A stretch of 64,000 nucleotides of DNA from positions 806,001-870,000 of the forward strand of contig NZ_CP041186.1 in assembly GCF_006517175.1 (NCBI RefSeq). The letters are read 5' to 3'. How positions within the stretch are numbered: the first letter of the stretch is position 1; the number at the start of each line of letters is the position of its first letter. The notes below the pieces were generated by a model, which was given only the letters and a program-made list of their open reading frames with translations, was not told the DNA's origin and searched no databases. This document shows, piece by piece, positions 28,097 to 36,475 of this stretch. The position numbers and the translations under genes were made by a program. This DNA comes from Persicimonas caeni. Lineage in GTDB: Bacteria > Myxococcota_A > Bradymonadia > Bradymonadales > Bradymonadaceae.

Positions 28097-29230
28097 CTAT
28101 TGGAGCGCAAGTTGGCTCTTGAGCAGGAAGGTGCCGCGCGAGACGACTGGCGTGCCGGCCTCGAGCTCTTTGGAGAAGACGAGCAGCCCGTCGCCGAATT
28201 GGCCGCGCTTGTCGACGGCCACCGGCTTTGGAAGGCCCTCCGAGGCTTTGACGAACACATGGGGCTCGCCCTGCAGCTCGGTGACCGCCAACCGGGGCAC
28301 CAGCACGACGCCTTCGGGCGCCGGGATGTTGAGGGTGGCCAGCCCCGAGGCGCCGACCATCAACGAGGTGTCGCCCTTGCCTCGAAAGTCGCCCTTGCCT
28401 CGAAAAAAGTGCGACTGGGTGCGCGAGCTGGAGTCGAGCGCGGCTTCGCGGCGCACCAACGTCAGCTCGACGGGGGCCGCGCCCGGCGCGGCGGAGTCGG
28501 GCTCCCACTGCAGCGAGTAGGTCCCCTCGGTGCGAGCGAGCAGCCGCTCGGGCACCTCCACGCGCAGCTCGGCGCGCGACATGTCGAGGAGTTCGATGCA
28601 CGGCGACTCGGCGCCGTACAGCCCGCCGGGCTTACACGAGATGTCGCACACGCGGCCGTCCATGGGGGCGACCCAGCTCCAGCCGTTGCCCGACTCGGAG
28701 CGAAGCTGCTTGTTTTTGCGCACACGGAGCTGACGGCGCACCGAGTTGAGCTGAGCGCGCGCCTCGGCGGCGGCGAGCTCGGCCTCCTGGACCGCGCGCA
28801 TGGCGACCACACCCGCCTCGAGGTCCTCGCGGCGCTGCTCGACGTATTTCTCACGCTCGCGAACCACCCGCGCCAACTCGGCGGCAGTCGCCTCCAGGTC
28901 TCCCAGCTCGGGGCTGACCAGCGTGGCCAGGGCGTCGCCGGTAGCCACGCGCTCCCCGGGAGCGACGTGCCACTCGACGAGCCGCGCGCGCACCGACGGG
29001 CCGAAGCGATAGGAGTTGTGCTCGGCCATCACGACTTCGCCGGGCAGCCGGGCGAGCGTCGCCTCGTCGGCTGGCTCGGCGGCGCTGTAGTCGAGTCGTT
29101 GGGCGATGGTCTGCTCGGCGGAGGTATCGGGAGCGGCCTGGGCGTTTACCTCGACCGCGTCGCATCCGGCCGCGCCAGCCGCCAGAGAGGCGACGAACGA
29201 GCCGGCGATGAGCATCTTCGTTGGTTTCAT
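28097..29230 (-). CDS. czcB: RND efflux periplasmic adaptor (CzcB-like membrane fusion protein)
   Basis: 377 residues. Signal peptide with possible lipid-modified Cys (AAGAAGC). Lipoyl/barrel-sandwich halves are seen as VEWHVAPGERVATGDALATL and later WVAPMDGRVCDISCKPGG. They flank a helical hairpin with REREKYVEQRREDLEAG. A beta-barrel domain follows. An in-frame duplication gives FRGKGDFRGKGD (15-bp direct repeat near 28371-28400). Spaced 9 bp from the outer-membrane gene and 32 bp from the pump gene. Confidence 0.9.
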   Translation of the reverse strand: MKPTKMLIAGSFVASLAAGAAGCDAVEVNAQAAPDTSAEQTIAQRLDYSAAEPADEATLARLPGEVVMAEHNSYRFGPSVRARLVEWHVAPGERVATGDALATLVSPELGDLEATAAELARVVREREKYVEQRREDLEAGVVAMRAVQEAELAAAEARAQLNSVRRQLRVRKNKQLRSESGNGWSWVAPMDGRVCDISCKPGGLYGAESPCIELLDMSRAELRVEVPERLLARTEGTYSLQWEPDSAAPGAAPVELTLVRREAALDSSSRTQSHFFRGKGDFRGKGDTSLMVGASGLATLNIPAPEGVVLVPRLAVTELQGEPHVFVKASEGLPKPVAVDKRGQFGDGLLVFSKELEAGTPVVSRGTFLLKSQLALQ

Positions 29231-29239
29231 GGGAAAGCC

Positions 29240-30505
29240 TCAGCGATCTTGGTCGTCGGCGAGCCAGCGCTGCATGGCCTCGGCTCGCATGTGATTGGTC
29301 TGGATCTGTGCGCGCAGCATCAACAGCTTGTGATAGGCCTCGTGCAGGTCGCGCCGGGCGCGAATGACCCGGTCGACCGACACGCGCCCGCGGTCGACGG
29401 CGGCGTCGAGCATCTTCTGGCGCTTTTCGAGGGGGGCGAGGTAGTCGTCGTTCAGGCTCTCGAAGGTCGAGACGGCCGCGGAGTAGCGATCGGCGCGCGC
29501 GGCGAGGCCGGCGCGTAATTGCTCCAACTGCCAGTCGCTCTCGGCGCGCGCGGCGATGGCGGCGGCCTGGAGTTCGTCGGCCTCGGGCGCGGCGGGATTG
29601 CCCAGCGGGATGCTCAGGCCGATGACACCCTGCGCCCAATACTCGTCGAAGCCCACGCTGCGCATCCCGGCGCCGACGGACAGCTCCCACGGGGCCTGCG
29701 CCCGGGCCGCCTCGGCCCCGGCGAGGGCGCTCTTTTGGCGAGCTTGGAGTGCTTTGACCGAGGGAAATTGGTCGACCTTGGAGGCGAGCGCCTTCCAGGG
29801 GTTGGAGGCGGCGACGTTCTTGGAGGGCTTGTGCTCGACTTCGACCGAAGCCAGCTCGCACCGGCCGCCGAGCAGGCGCGCGAGCTCGGCGCTGGCTGCG
29901 TTGGCGCGCTGGCGCGCCTCGAGACGCTCGGCGCGAATGCGCGCCAGCTCGGCCTCCATGTCGGCGACGTCGATGGCCGCGATCTGCTGCTTTTCGAGCG
30001 CGTCGCGCAGCGGGTCGAGATCGGCGGAGGCCTCGTCGACATAGGCGTCGAGGTGCGCCGCCTCGAGCGCGTAAGTCCACCAGTCGAGATACGCCGACTG
30101 CACCGCAAAGACGTACTCCCAGCGGTGCTGCTCGACCTGGGCCCTCGCCTCGTCGCCCAACGCGGCGTACTGCTCGCGTCGAAGCTCGGCCAACCGGCCC
30201 AGCTCGACCGTCAAGGCGACGTCGGCGGTATACTCGTTGAGCTCGGAGGCCCCGGACGTCGAAAACTCCGGCACCACGTTGATATCGAGGCTTCGCACCC
30301 GGCCGGGCACCGATTGGCGCGCCTGCGCCATGCCCTCGACCAGCGCCTTATGCGCTCGTTGAGGTCCCGCCTCGTACACTCGATTGGCCACCTGGGACAC
30401 GTTGCCCGGCTGCAGCGCCGTGTCGGCCGGGCACTCGGCCGACGCATTTGCCGAGGCAAACGTCAGCCACGCCAGGACCGCCAACGACCACGTCCATTTG
30501 CGCAT
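29240..30505 (-). CDS. czcC: TolC-family outer membrane efflux protein (CzcC-like)
   Basis: 421 residues. Cleavable signal peptide (LAVLAWLTFASANASA). Two similar alpha-helical halves typical of TolC/OEP proteins, with PEFSTSGASELNEYTADVAL and SVGAGMRSVGFDEYWAQGVI marking the beta strands and long coiled helices such as LEKQQIAAIDVADMEAELAR. First gene of the efflux operon; upstream is a 241-bp divergent promoter region shared with the PilZ gene. Confidence 0.9.
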   Translation of the reverse strand: MRKWTWSLAVLAWLTFASANASAECPADTALQPGNVSQVANRVYEAGPQRAHKALVEGMAQARQSVPGRVRSLDINVVPEFSTSGASELNEYTADVALTVELGRLAELRREQYAALGDEARAQVEQHRWEYVFAVQSAYLDWWTYALEAAHLDAYVDEASADLDPLRDALEKQQIAAIDVADMEAELARIRAERLEARQRANAASAELARLLGGRCELASVEVEHKPSKNVAASNPWKALASKVDQFPSVKALQARQKSALAGAEAARAQAPWELSVGAGMRSVGFDEYWAQGVIGLSIPLGNPAAPEADELQAAAIAARAESDWQLEQLRAGLAARADRYSAAVSTFESLNDDYLAPLEKRQKMLDAAVDRGRVSVDRVIRARRDLHEAYHKLLMLRAQIQTNHMRAEAMQRWLADDQDR

Positions 30506-30531
30506 AGGTTCTTCTCCATCTCGATTCTACG

Positions 30532-30554
30532 ACAGCGGCGTCCAACACCGCTGT
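30532..30554. promoter_or_regulatory. Inverted repeat upstream of the efflux operon (possible operator)
   Basis: A 7-bp inverted repeat ACAGCGG...CCGCTGT with a 9-bp spacer lies 27 bp upstream of the czcC start, in the divergent region. Position suits an operator for the operon's own response regulator, but OmpR-type regulators usually bind direct repeats, so this is tentative. Confidence 0.3.
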
Positions 30555-30746
30555 GTCGACATGAACGAACCTATAGGCGCCCCCTGCCCGGCGTCTTGAG
30601 CGCGTAGATTAAAGTTCTCTCATCTATTCGCGCACGGCCTTGCAAATCGCGGGCGCAATCGACCTTCCCCTCCCGCCCGGTCTTTCCTATGATGGTCGGG
30701 CGACCTACTTCCACCAACTACCTTCCGCCACGCACGAGGGCTGTCG

Positions 30747-31412
30747 ATGAGCGCCAAGACCCAGCGACGCGAACCGCGCATCGAGATTTCGATCCCGGTC
30801 ACCCTGCAGCTTCCCGACGGGGAGCTCGACTACACCATCAGCAACGCGTCGTATCGCGGGGTGTTCATCTCGTGTCCCGAGCCGTTGCCGCTGCGCAAAC
30901 TGGTGCGCTTTCAGACCCAACTCGACGTCAACGACGAGCCGCTGCAGATGCTCGGCCTGGTCGCCCATACGGTCAACCCGACCGAAGCGCGCGAGAACGG
31001 CGAAACGCCGGGCATGGGCATCCAGCTCTTCTCGGTGGGCAAGGAGACGCGCGAGCGCTGGCGCGATTATCTGACCGCGCAGTACGAAAAGGATCCGGAA
31101 GCGCGCGACAAAGTGCGCGCCCTCGACGTCGGCAAGGTCACCGTGCACATGCGCACCATGGACCAGCTGCGCACGTTCGCCGGGCGCGACCTCGAGCAGG
31201 GCAGCATCTTCGTGCGCACCTCCGAGTTGAGCCCCATCGACTCGACGGTCATCTGCGAGATCGTCCACCCCGAGCGCGACGACGCCTTCGGCCTCGAGGC
31301 GCGCGTGGTCGACGTCAAAGAGACGCCGCGGCGCGAGCGCGGCATGCGCCTGGAGTTCTTGGCGCTCGACGAGGAACAACGCCAGCAGTTTGCGGCGTTT
31401 ATTGGGGAGTAG
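30747..31412 (+). CDS. Tandem PilZ-domain protein
   Basis: 221 residues. The first PilZ domain begins QRREPRIEISIPV (the R-x3-R cyclic-di-GMP switch, here RREPR) and has ISNASYRGVFI in place of D/N-x-S-x-x-G. A second half with VTVHMRTMDQL and LEQGSIFVRT repeats the fold without an obvious RxxxR, so it may not bind nucleotide. GAGGG lies 6 nt before the ATG. Likely a cyclic-di-GMP receptor; target unknown. Confidence 0.78.
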   Translation: MSAKTQRREPRIEISIPVTLQLPDGELDYTISNASYRGVFISCPEPLPLRKLVRFQTQLDVNDEPLQMLGLVAHTVNPTEARENGETPGMGIQLFSVGKETRERWRDYLTAQYEKDPEARDKVRALDVGKVTVHMRTMDQLRTFAGRDLEQGSIFVRTSELSPIDSTVICEIVHPERDDAFGLEARVVDVKETPRRERGMRLEFLALDEEQRQQFAAFIGE

Positions 31413-31433
31413 TGGGTTTTCGGTGCCCCCTCC

Positions 31434-31477
31434 GCCTCGCGCTGTACGGCGCGCGAGGCACCTCCCCCACGGGGAGG
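31434..31477 (+). terminator. Two tandem hairpins between the PilZ gene and mpl
   Basis: GCCTCGCGC (31434-31442) pairs with GCGCGAGGC (31451-31459); then CCTCCCC (31461-31467) pairs with GGGGAGG (31471-31477). No U-run follows, so these are more likely an attenuating or mRNA-processing structure, or an intergenic repeat, than a classical terminator. Confidence 0.5.
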
Positions 31478-31521
31478 AGCGCAAAGCCGGGCAATCTCTC
31501 AAGCCAAGACGGAGCCTCACC

Positions 31522-32976
31522 TTGACCGCTGAAGCCAAGCGTCCGTTTCCCGACCTTCCCGAAGACATCCAGACCATCCACATCATCGGCATCTGTGGCA
31601 CGGCCATGGGTAGCCTGGCGGCCATGCTCAAAGAGAGCGGGTACACGGTGCGCGGCAGCGACGCCGGCGCTTACCCGCCCATGAGCACCTGGCTTGCCGA
31701 GCGTGGCATCGAGATCATGCAGGGCTACGACGCCTCCAATCTCGACTGGGACCCGGACCTGGTGATCGTGGGCAACGTGTGTCGCGCCGAGTACGCCGAC
31801 GCCGCCGAGATGCGCCGGCGCGGCCTGCCGCACCTGAGCCTGCCCGAGACGCTCAAGCACTTCTTCTTTCGCGACAAGCGCACGCTCGTGGTCACCGGCA
31901 CCCACGGCAAGACGACCACCAGCAGCATGCTCGCCTGGATCATGGCCCACGCCGGGCGCGACCCGGGCTTCATGATCGGCGGCATCACCGGCAACTTCGG
32001 GTCGAATTACCGGCTGGGCGACGGCGAGATCTTCGTGCTCGAAGGCGACGAGTACGACACCGCCTACTTCGACAAGGTCCCCAAGTTCTGGCACTACGAC
32101 CCGTTCCGGGCCACGATCAACAACCTCGAATTCGACCACGCCGATATCTACGAGGATATCGACGAGATCGAGTGGGTCTTCGAGCGCATGGTCGACATGA
32201 TTCCCGAGGAGGGGAGCCTGTGGGTCAACGGCGACGACCCGCGCGCGATGACGGTCTCCGAGGGGAGCAAGGCGCCCAGGCGCACCTTCGGGCTCGGCGA
32301 AGACAACGACCTGTTCGCCCGCGACATCGAGTACGGCTCGCCGACGACCGCCGAGGTCGTCTACCACGGCGAATCGCTCGGCCACTTCGCGCTGCCGTGC
32401 GTCGGCGAGTTCAACGTGCGCAATATGCTCGGCGCGACCGGCATCGCGCTCGACGAGGGGGTCGACCTCGACGTCATCAAGGAGGCGCTGTCGACCTTCG
32501 CGTCGGTCAAAAAGCGCCAGGAGTTCATCGGCGAGGTCAACGATATTCGCGTCATCGACGACTTCGCCCACCACCCCACCGCCGTGCGATCGACGGTCGA
32601 AGCGCTTCGCAGCCGCTATCCCGACCGTCGCCTGTGGGCGATCTTCGAGGCAAAGAGCAACACCTCTCGCCGCAAGGTCTTCCAGAACGACTACCCGCCG
32701 GCGTTCGCCAAAGCCGACTTCGTCGTCCTGTCTAAGCCGTTCCAGAAGAAGGACAACCTCGCCCCGGAGGAGCGCATCGACATCGACCAGATGGCCGAGA
32801 CGATTCGCGATCTCGGCCCCGAGACCACGCTCATCCCCGAGGTCGACGACATCGTCGACTACGTCGTCGAGCGCGCCGAGCCGGGTGATATCATCGCCGG
32901 ACTTTCAGGCTCGGCCTTCGGCGGGCTGCATCAGAAATTGGTCGACGCGCTCGAAAAAAAGTGGAGCGACGCATAG
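31522..32976 (+). CDS. mpl: UDP-N-acetylmuramate:L-Ala-gamma-D-Glu-meso-DAP ligase
   Basis: 484 residues from TTG at 31522, which has GGAG 7 nt upstream; the frame stays open to 31390 but that part overlaps the PilZ gene. Recycles murein tripeptide onto UDP-MurNAc. Mur-ligase features: IHIIGICGTAMGSLAAM at the N-terminus, P-loop VVTGTHGKTTTSSM (about 123-136), VLEGDEYDTAYFDKVPKF, and AHHPTAVRSTVEALR typical of Mpl. Downstream of PilZ on the same strand. Confidence 0.93.
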   Translation: MTAEAKRPFPDLPEDIQTIHIIGICGTAMGSLAAMLKESGYTVRGSDAGAYPPMSTWLAERGIEIMQGYDASNLDWDPDLVIVGNVCRAEYADAAEMRRRGLPHLSLPETLKHFFFRDKRTLVVTGTHGKTTTSSMLAWIMAHAGRDPGFMIGGITGNFGSNYRLGDGEIFVLEGDEYDTAYFDKVPKFWHYDPFRATINNLEFDHADIYEDIDEIEWVFERMVDMIPEEGSLWVNGDDPRAMTVSEGSKAPRRTFGLGEDNDLFARDIEYGSPTTAEVVYHGESLGHFALPCVGEFNVRNMLGATGIALDEGVDLDVIKEALSTFASVKKRQEFIGEVNDIRVIDDFAHHPTAVRSTVEALRSRYPDRRLWAIFEAKSNTSRRKVFQNDYPPAFAKADFVVLSKPFQKKDNLAPEERIDIDQMAETIRDLGPETTLIPEVDDIVDYVVERAEPGDIIAGLSGSAFGGLHQKLVDALEKKWSDA

Positions 32977-33126
32977 GCCCATGAACACTGGCCGAGCCGG
33001 CGATCTCGACGGCTCGGCTCGCCCACCTTTTTTGCCTCTCCACGCAACAAATCGCCAGATTTTCCGATAACCGTAATGAGGGCTCCGGTGAGTCTTCATC
33101 CACAAACGGTGACGGAGGATCGTGCG

Positions 33127-33591
33127 ATGCAGCCAACACATATCCAACCCATAAGGGCGCTCTTCGCCGGCGCCCTGCTCTGCCTCGCCCCCGTGGCGGC
33201 GACGGCGCTCGACGACCCGTGTGAGCGCCGCGACGAGCGCGCCAACTCCGCCGAAGACGCGTCGCTTCGCACCAAGGCGTCGCGGTTTGCGCCGCGCGTG
33301 GCCGTTCGGATCTGGTTTCAGACCCAGGACGACCGCAGGGACGCCGCTCGGGCGTGGCCGAACGCGGTGACCGCCGCGCCTGTCCCTGCCCCTGCGCCCG
33401 CCCCGGACCCCGCGCCACTGTACCGCGACGCCGACCGGGTCCAGCCGTTCGGCTGGCAGGTCGGCGTACGGTGGAATTTAGTCGAGATGGCCGAGGCGAC
33501 CGACCTGTTGGAGCCGAATATCCCGGAGCTCACGCCCACCGAGTGCCTGCGCCGAATTGAAATCGATGACTTTGCCGGAGAAGAAGAATGA
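33127..33591 (+). CDS. Hypothetical secreted protein
   Basis: 154 residues. Start at ATG 33127 has GGAGG 8 nt upstream. Signal peptide ALFAGALLCLAPVAATA, then a short charged domain, an Ala/Pro stretch (PVPAPAPAPDPAP) and a C-terminal segment with WQVGVRWNLVEMAEATDLL. First gene of a coupled trio; the stop overlaps the next start (ATGA). No family recognised. Confidence 0.65.
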   Translation: MQPTHIQPIRALFAGALLCLAPVAATALDDPCERRDERANSAEDASLRTKASRFAPRVAVRIWFQTQDDRRDAARAWPNAVTAAPVPAPAPAPDPAPLYRDADRVQPFGWQVGVRWNLVEMAEATDLLEPNIPELTPTECLRRIEIDDFAGEEE

Positions 33592-34298
33592 AACTCATTT
33601 CGAGAGACTTCGGAGGCAGCGCTTTGAGCGCTGGAGCAGACCTAGAAGGTCTGCCTCCAATATTCGCCCTTCTCGCGTTGGTGCTCCTCGCGTGGCCCAC
33701 TAATGCTGCCGGACAAGCCACGCCGAAGGCGGTCGCGTCTCAACTCGCGAGTGAGCCGTCGGTCGCTCAGACCCGAAGCGCCGCCCTGCGCGCCAACGGT
33801 TATAGCCGAGGCGATCTCGACGAGTGGTCGTCGCGAGCCCGCTGGTCGCACCTGCTTCCCGACGTCGAGGGCGAGGTCGCCTGGCTCGACCAGCGCGACA
33901 AAGAGGCGCGATACCGCGAGGACCTCGAGACTGCCGAGACGGGTGCGATGTACCGCGACAGCGCGCGCAACGACTTCGTCGACGACACGCGCCTGCGCAC
34001 CATCTACGCCGTCGAGCTCGAGTGGGACCTGTCGGGGCTCATCTACGACAAGAGCGAGCCGACGATCGCCCGTGAGGTGCGAAGGCGGCGCGACGCACGG
34101 CGCGAGCTGCTCGTCGAGGTGGGCGAGGCCTACTACCTGCGCCGACGCTACCTCACCGAGCTGATTCTGACGCCGACGACCGAATGGAAGAAGCGCATCG
34201 AGCTTCGCCTGGAAGCCGACCGCCAGACCGCCCGGCTCGACGCGCTGACCGGCGGATGGTTCTCGCGCGCGCTCTCCAAGGCGCGACAGGAGGACTGA
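33588..34298 (+). CDS. Hypothetical exported protein, possibly half of a TolC-like fold
   Basis: 236 residues. An N-terminal hydrophobic signal (IFALLALVLLAWPTNAAG) follows about 25 residues. The remainder has helical and strand segments, e.g. LRTIYAVELEWDLSGLIYD and LLVEVGEAYYLRRRYLTEL. The latter pattern (strand then long Arg-rich helix) recalls outer-membrane efflux proteins, but the protein is about half their length, so this is a guess. ATG overlaps the stop of the previous gene. Confidence 0.6.
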   Translation: MKLISRDFGGSALSAGADLEGLPPIFALLALVLLAWPTNAAGQATPKAVASQLASEPSVAQTRSAALRANGYSRGDLDEWSSRARWSHLLPDVEGEVAWLDQRDKEARYREDLETAETGAMYRDSARNDFVDDTRLRTIYAVELEWDLSGLIYDKSEPTIAREVRRRRDARRELLVEVGEAYYLRRRYLTELILTPTTEWKKRIELRLEADRQTARLDALTGGWFSRALSKARQED

Positions 34299-34300
34299 CG

Positions 34301-35038
34301 ATGAGGGCGACAGAAGACTTCGTCAGGTATCTCGCCGCGCTTGTCGTGCTGTGGGTGACCGGATGCGCCGACCCGCCTGCTTGGAGTTGCAGTCGCAGCT
34401 CGGAGTGCCCCGACGAGCAATTCTGCCGGGTCGGCGAGTGTGTGCCGGCGGTGGGCTTCGTACAGCAAGACGCCGCGGGTGCGGACACGGCAGATGTGCA
34501 GCTCGCAGGTTGTGAACGCGGGGAGTCGCCCGCCGAAGGCGAGCTCGTGCTTAACGAAGTGCTCGTCAACGTGCCCGGCGGCGACTCTGGAGACGCCAAC
34601 GGCGACGGGGTGCGAGACGCTTACGACGACGAGTTCGTCGAGGTGGTCAACCGCACCGAGAAGGTGCTCGACATCACCGGCGTGAGCGTCAGAAACGGCT
34701 CGGCCGACAAATTCGTCTTCGGCCCCACCTGTCTCGAGCCCCGGCAGGCGGCAATCGTCTTTGGCGGCGGCATGCCCGCCGAACAAGACGACATGGTGGT
34801 GCGCGTGGCCCAGTCGCGCTTTGCCTTCGGAAATAGCGGCGGCAGCGTGGTGCTCGCCGGTCCCGGCGGTGAGGTCTGGGGGGCGATCAATTACGAAAAC
34901 GCCCCGGCCGAGGCGCTGACATTGTCACCGCAGCTCGACGGGGCGCAGTTCGTGCCGCACAGCGAGATTTCGGCCGACCGGCTGACCAGCCCCGGCAGGT
35001 GTGCCGGGGGCCAGCGATTCGCCGACGGATGTGAATAG
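34301..35038 (+). CDS. Lipoprotein with lamin-tail-like domain
   Basis: 245 residues from MRATEDFVRY; AGGAGG lies 7 nt upstream. Lipobox WVTGC (Cys22). A small disulfide-type module (CSRSSECPDEQFCRVGECVP) follows, then a domain with ELVLNEVLVNVPGGDSGDAN, DEFVEVVNRTEKVLDITGV and FGPTCLEPRQAAIVFGGG. This is the beta-sandwich pattern of lamin-tail (LTD) domains found in many extracellular bacterial proteins. Third gene of the trio; converges on fadL with a 6-bp gap. Confidence 0.75.
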   Translation: MRATEDFVRYLAALVVLWVTGCADPPAWSCSRSSECPDEQFCRVGECVPAVGFVQQDAAGADTADVQLAGCERGESPAEGELVLNEVLVNVPGGDSGDANGDGVRDAYDDEFVEVVNRTEKVLDITGVSVRNGSADKFVFGPTCLEPRQAAIVFGGGMPAEQDDMVVRVAQSRFAFGNSGGSVVLAGPGGEVWGAINYENAPAEALTLSPQLDGAQFVPHSEISADRLTSPGRCAGGQRFADGCE

Positions 35039-35044
35039 TGGAGC

Positions 35045-36304
35045 TTACTCGTAGCCCCAGCCGACGTTGGCGGTGAATACATGACCGATGGCATTGTAGA
35101 TTCCGCGCGGGCCGATATCGTTGCGGATCTCACGCTCCATCACGTCGACCAGTTCGTAGGCGGCATCGACGCGCCAGTTTTCCATGAATTTGTAGCCTGC
35201 CCCGATGGAACCGGCGATGCGGTCATTGCCGGGCAACGTCGCGTTGACCGTTTCGTCGGGGATCGGTGAGCGGTCATAGGCGACGCCCAATCGAACCGGA
35301 ATGGTCGGTGTGACGTCGTATTGGCCGCCCAGGCGGAACGCGAAGGCGTTCTCCCACCTGTTCTCGAGTTCGAAGCCCGAGATTGCCTCCTCGTCTCCCT
35401 GGGTGTCGATCTCGACGTCGATGACGTCGAAGGTATCCCAGATGGTATAGCCCACCTCGAACTGCAAGAAGAGCTTGTTCCACTGGTAACCAACGCCGGC
35501 GTGGAGGGCATCGGGAAAGGTGATGTCGGCCGTGCCGGTGTTGTCGCGGAAGGTCGAGTAAAACGGCGTGTCTTCTTCGCCCTCGAAATGCACCTCGGCA
35601 TCCTTGTACTCGACGTTGAATCGGCTGCGATACTGCGCGCCGAAGGTCAAGTTGTCGGTGGGCCGGTACATCACGGCGGCCACCCCGCCGAAGCCCCACC
35701 CGTCGCCGCCGAGCTCAGTCTGGACAAACTGATCTTCGGTCAGCTGCACGTCTCGGTGCAGCTCGACCCAGCTGTAGACAATTTGCGCACCGCCGGCGAT
35801 GGAAAGGCCGGTGTCTCCGATCTCGTAGGCCAAGTTGGGGTTGGCGCTCAGCGTGGCGATCTGGACGAACTCGTTGACCTCACGTCCGCGCCAGTCGTTG
35901 GGCCAGTCGACGGTCAACCCGTAAGGTGCCGTCAGCCCAAAGCCCATACCGGCCGACAGATTCTCGCTGAGGGCGTACTCCATATGAAAGTTGGGCAGCG
36001 GGAAGATGCCGAACTCACTGTCGGTCTCCGCATCGCCGTTTTCCCCCTCGAACGGCTTGTAGTCAATTGTGGGGATGATGAGCGACGAGCCCGCGTAGAC
36101 CTTCAAGCCGTCCCTGAAGGCCATCGCCGCCGGGTTGTAGTAGCTCGAGTTGGGTTCGTCGGGGTTGGCCACCCCGGCGTTGACCATCCCGACCGCCGTC
36201 CCGCTTTGCGTCGTCTCTTGAAATCCCGCCCCGAAAACCGTTTGCGGTACTGCCAGAGCAATGGTCATCAGAACGGCTGCACCAATCCGTTTCACACAGA
36301 TCAT
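35045..36304 (-). CDS. FadL/OmpP1/TodX family outer-membrane porin (1)
   Basis: 419 residues. Signal peptide (AVLMTIALAVPQTVFGA), then the hatch segment GFQETTQSGTAVGMVNAG and SSYYNPAAMAFRDGL, the N-terminal NPA signature of FadL transporters for long-chain fatty acids and hydrophobics. C-terminus ends in an aromatic-rich strand (FTANVGWGYE). About 50% similar by eye to the neighbouring paralogue. Probable uptake channel for lipids. Confidence 0.9.
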   Translation of the reverse strand: MICVKRIGAAVLMTIALAVPQTVFGAGFQETTQSGTAVGMVNAGVANPDEPNSSYYNPAAMAFRDGLKVYAGSSLIIPTIDYKPFEGENGDAETDSEFGIFPLPNFHMEYALSENLSAGMGFGLTAPYGLTVDWPNDWRGREVNEFVQIATLSANPNLAYEIGDTGLSIAGGAQIVYSWVELHRDVQLTEDQFVQTELGGDGWGFGGVAAVMYRPTDNLTFGAQYRSRFNVEYKDAEVHFEGEEDTPFYSTFRDNTGTADITFPDALHAGVGYQWNKLFLQFEVGYTIWDTFDVIDVEIDTQGDEEAISGFELENRWENAFAFRLGGQYDVTPTIPVRLGVAYDRSPIPDETVNATLPGNDRIAGSIGAGYKFMENWRVDAAYELVDVMEREIRNDIGPRGIYNAIGHVFTANVGWGYE

Positions 36305-36434
36305 TATCGTCTCCCTCCCAAAGGCAACCGAACGTCTGGCTATGTAATGCTAGGTATGACTTGAACTTAGGTGCGGGGTGGGGAGAGGTGAAGGGGGAAG
36401 TGTGACAGGAGAGGAGGGATGGGCGATTTGTGAC

Positions 36435-36460
36435 GCCCCCCGCGCGAGGCGGCGGGGGGC
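36435..36460 (-). terminator. GC-rich hairpin after the second fadL gene
   Basis: A 9-bp perfect stem GCCCCCCGC/GCGGGGGGC (36435-36443, 36452-36460) lies 16 bp after the fadL-2 stop on the minus strand. No T-run follows, so termination may be partial. Confidence 0.55.
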
Positions 36461-36475
36461 TGTATGCTCGATCAA

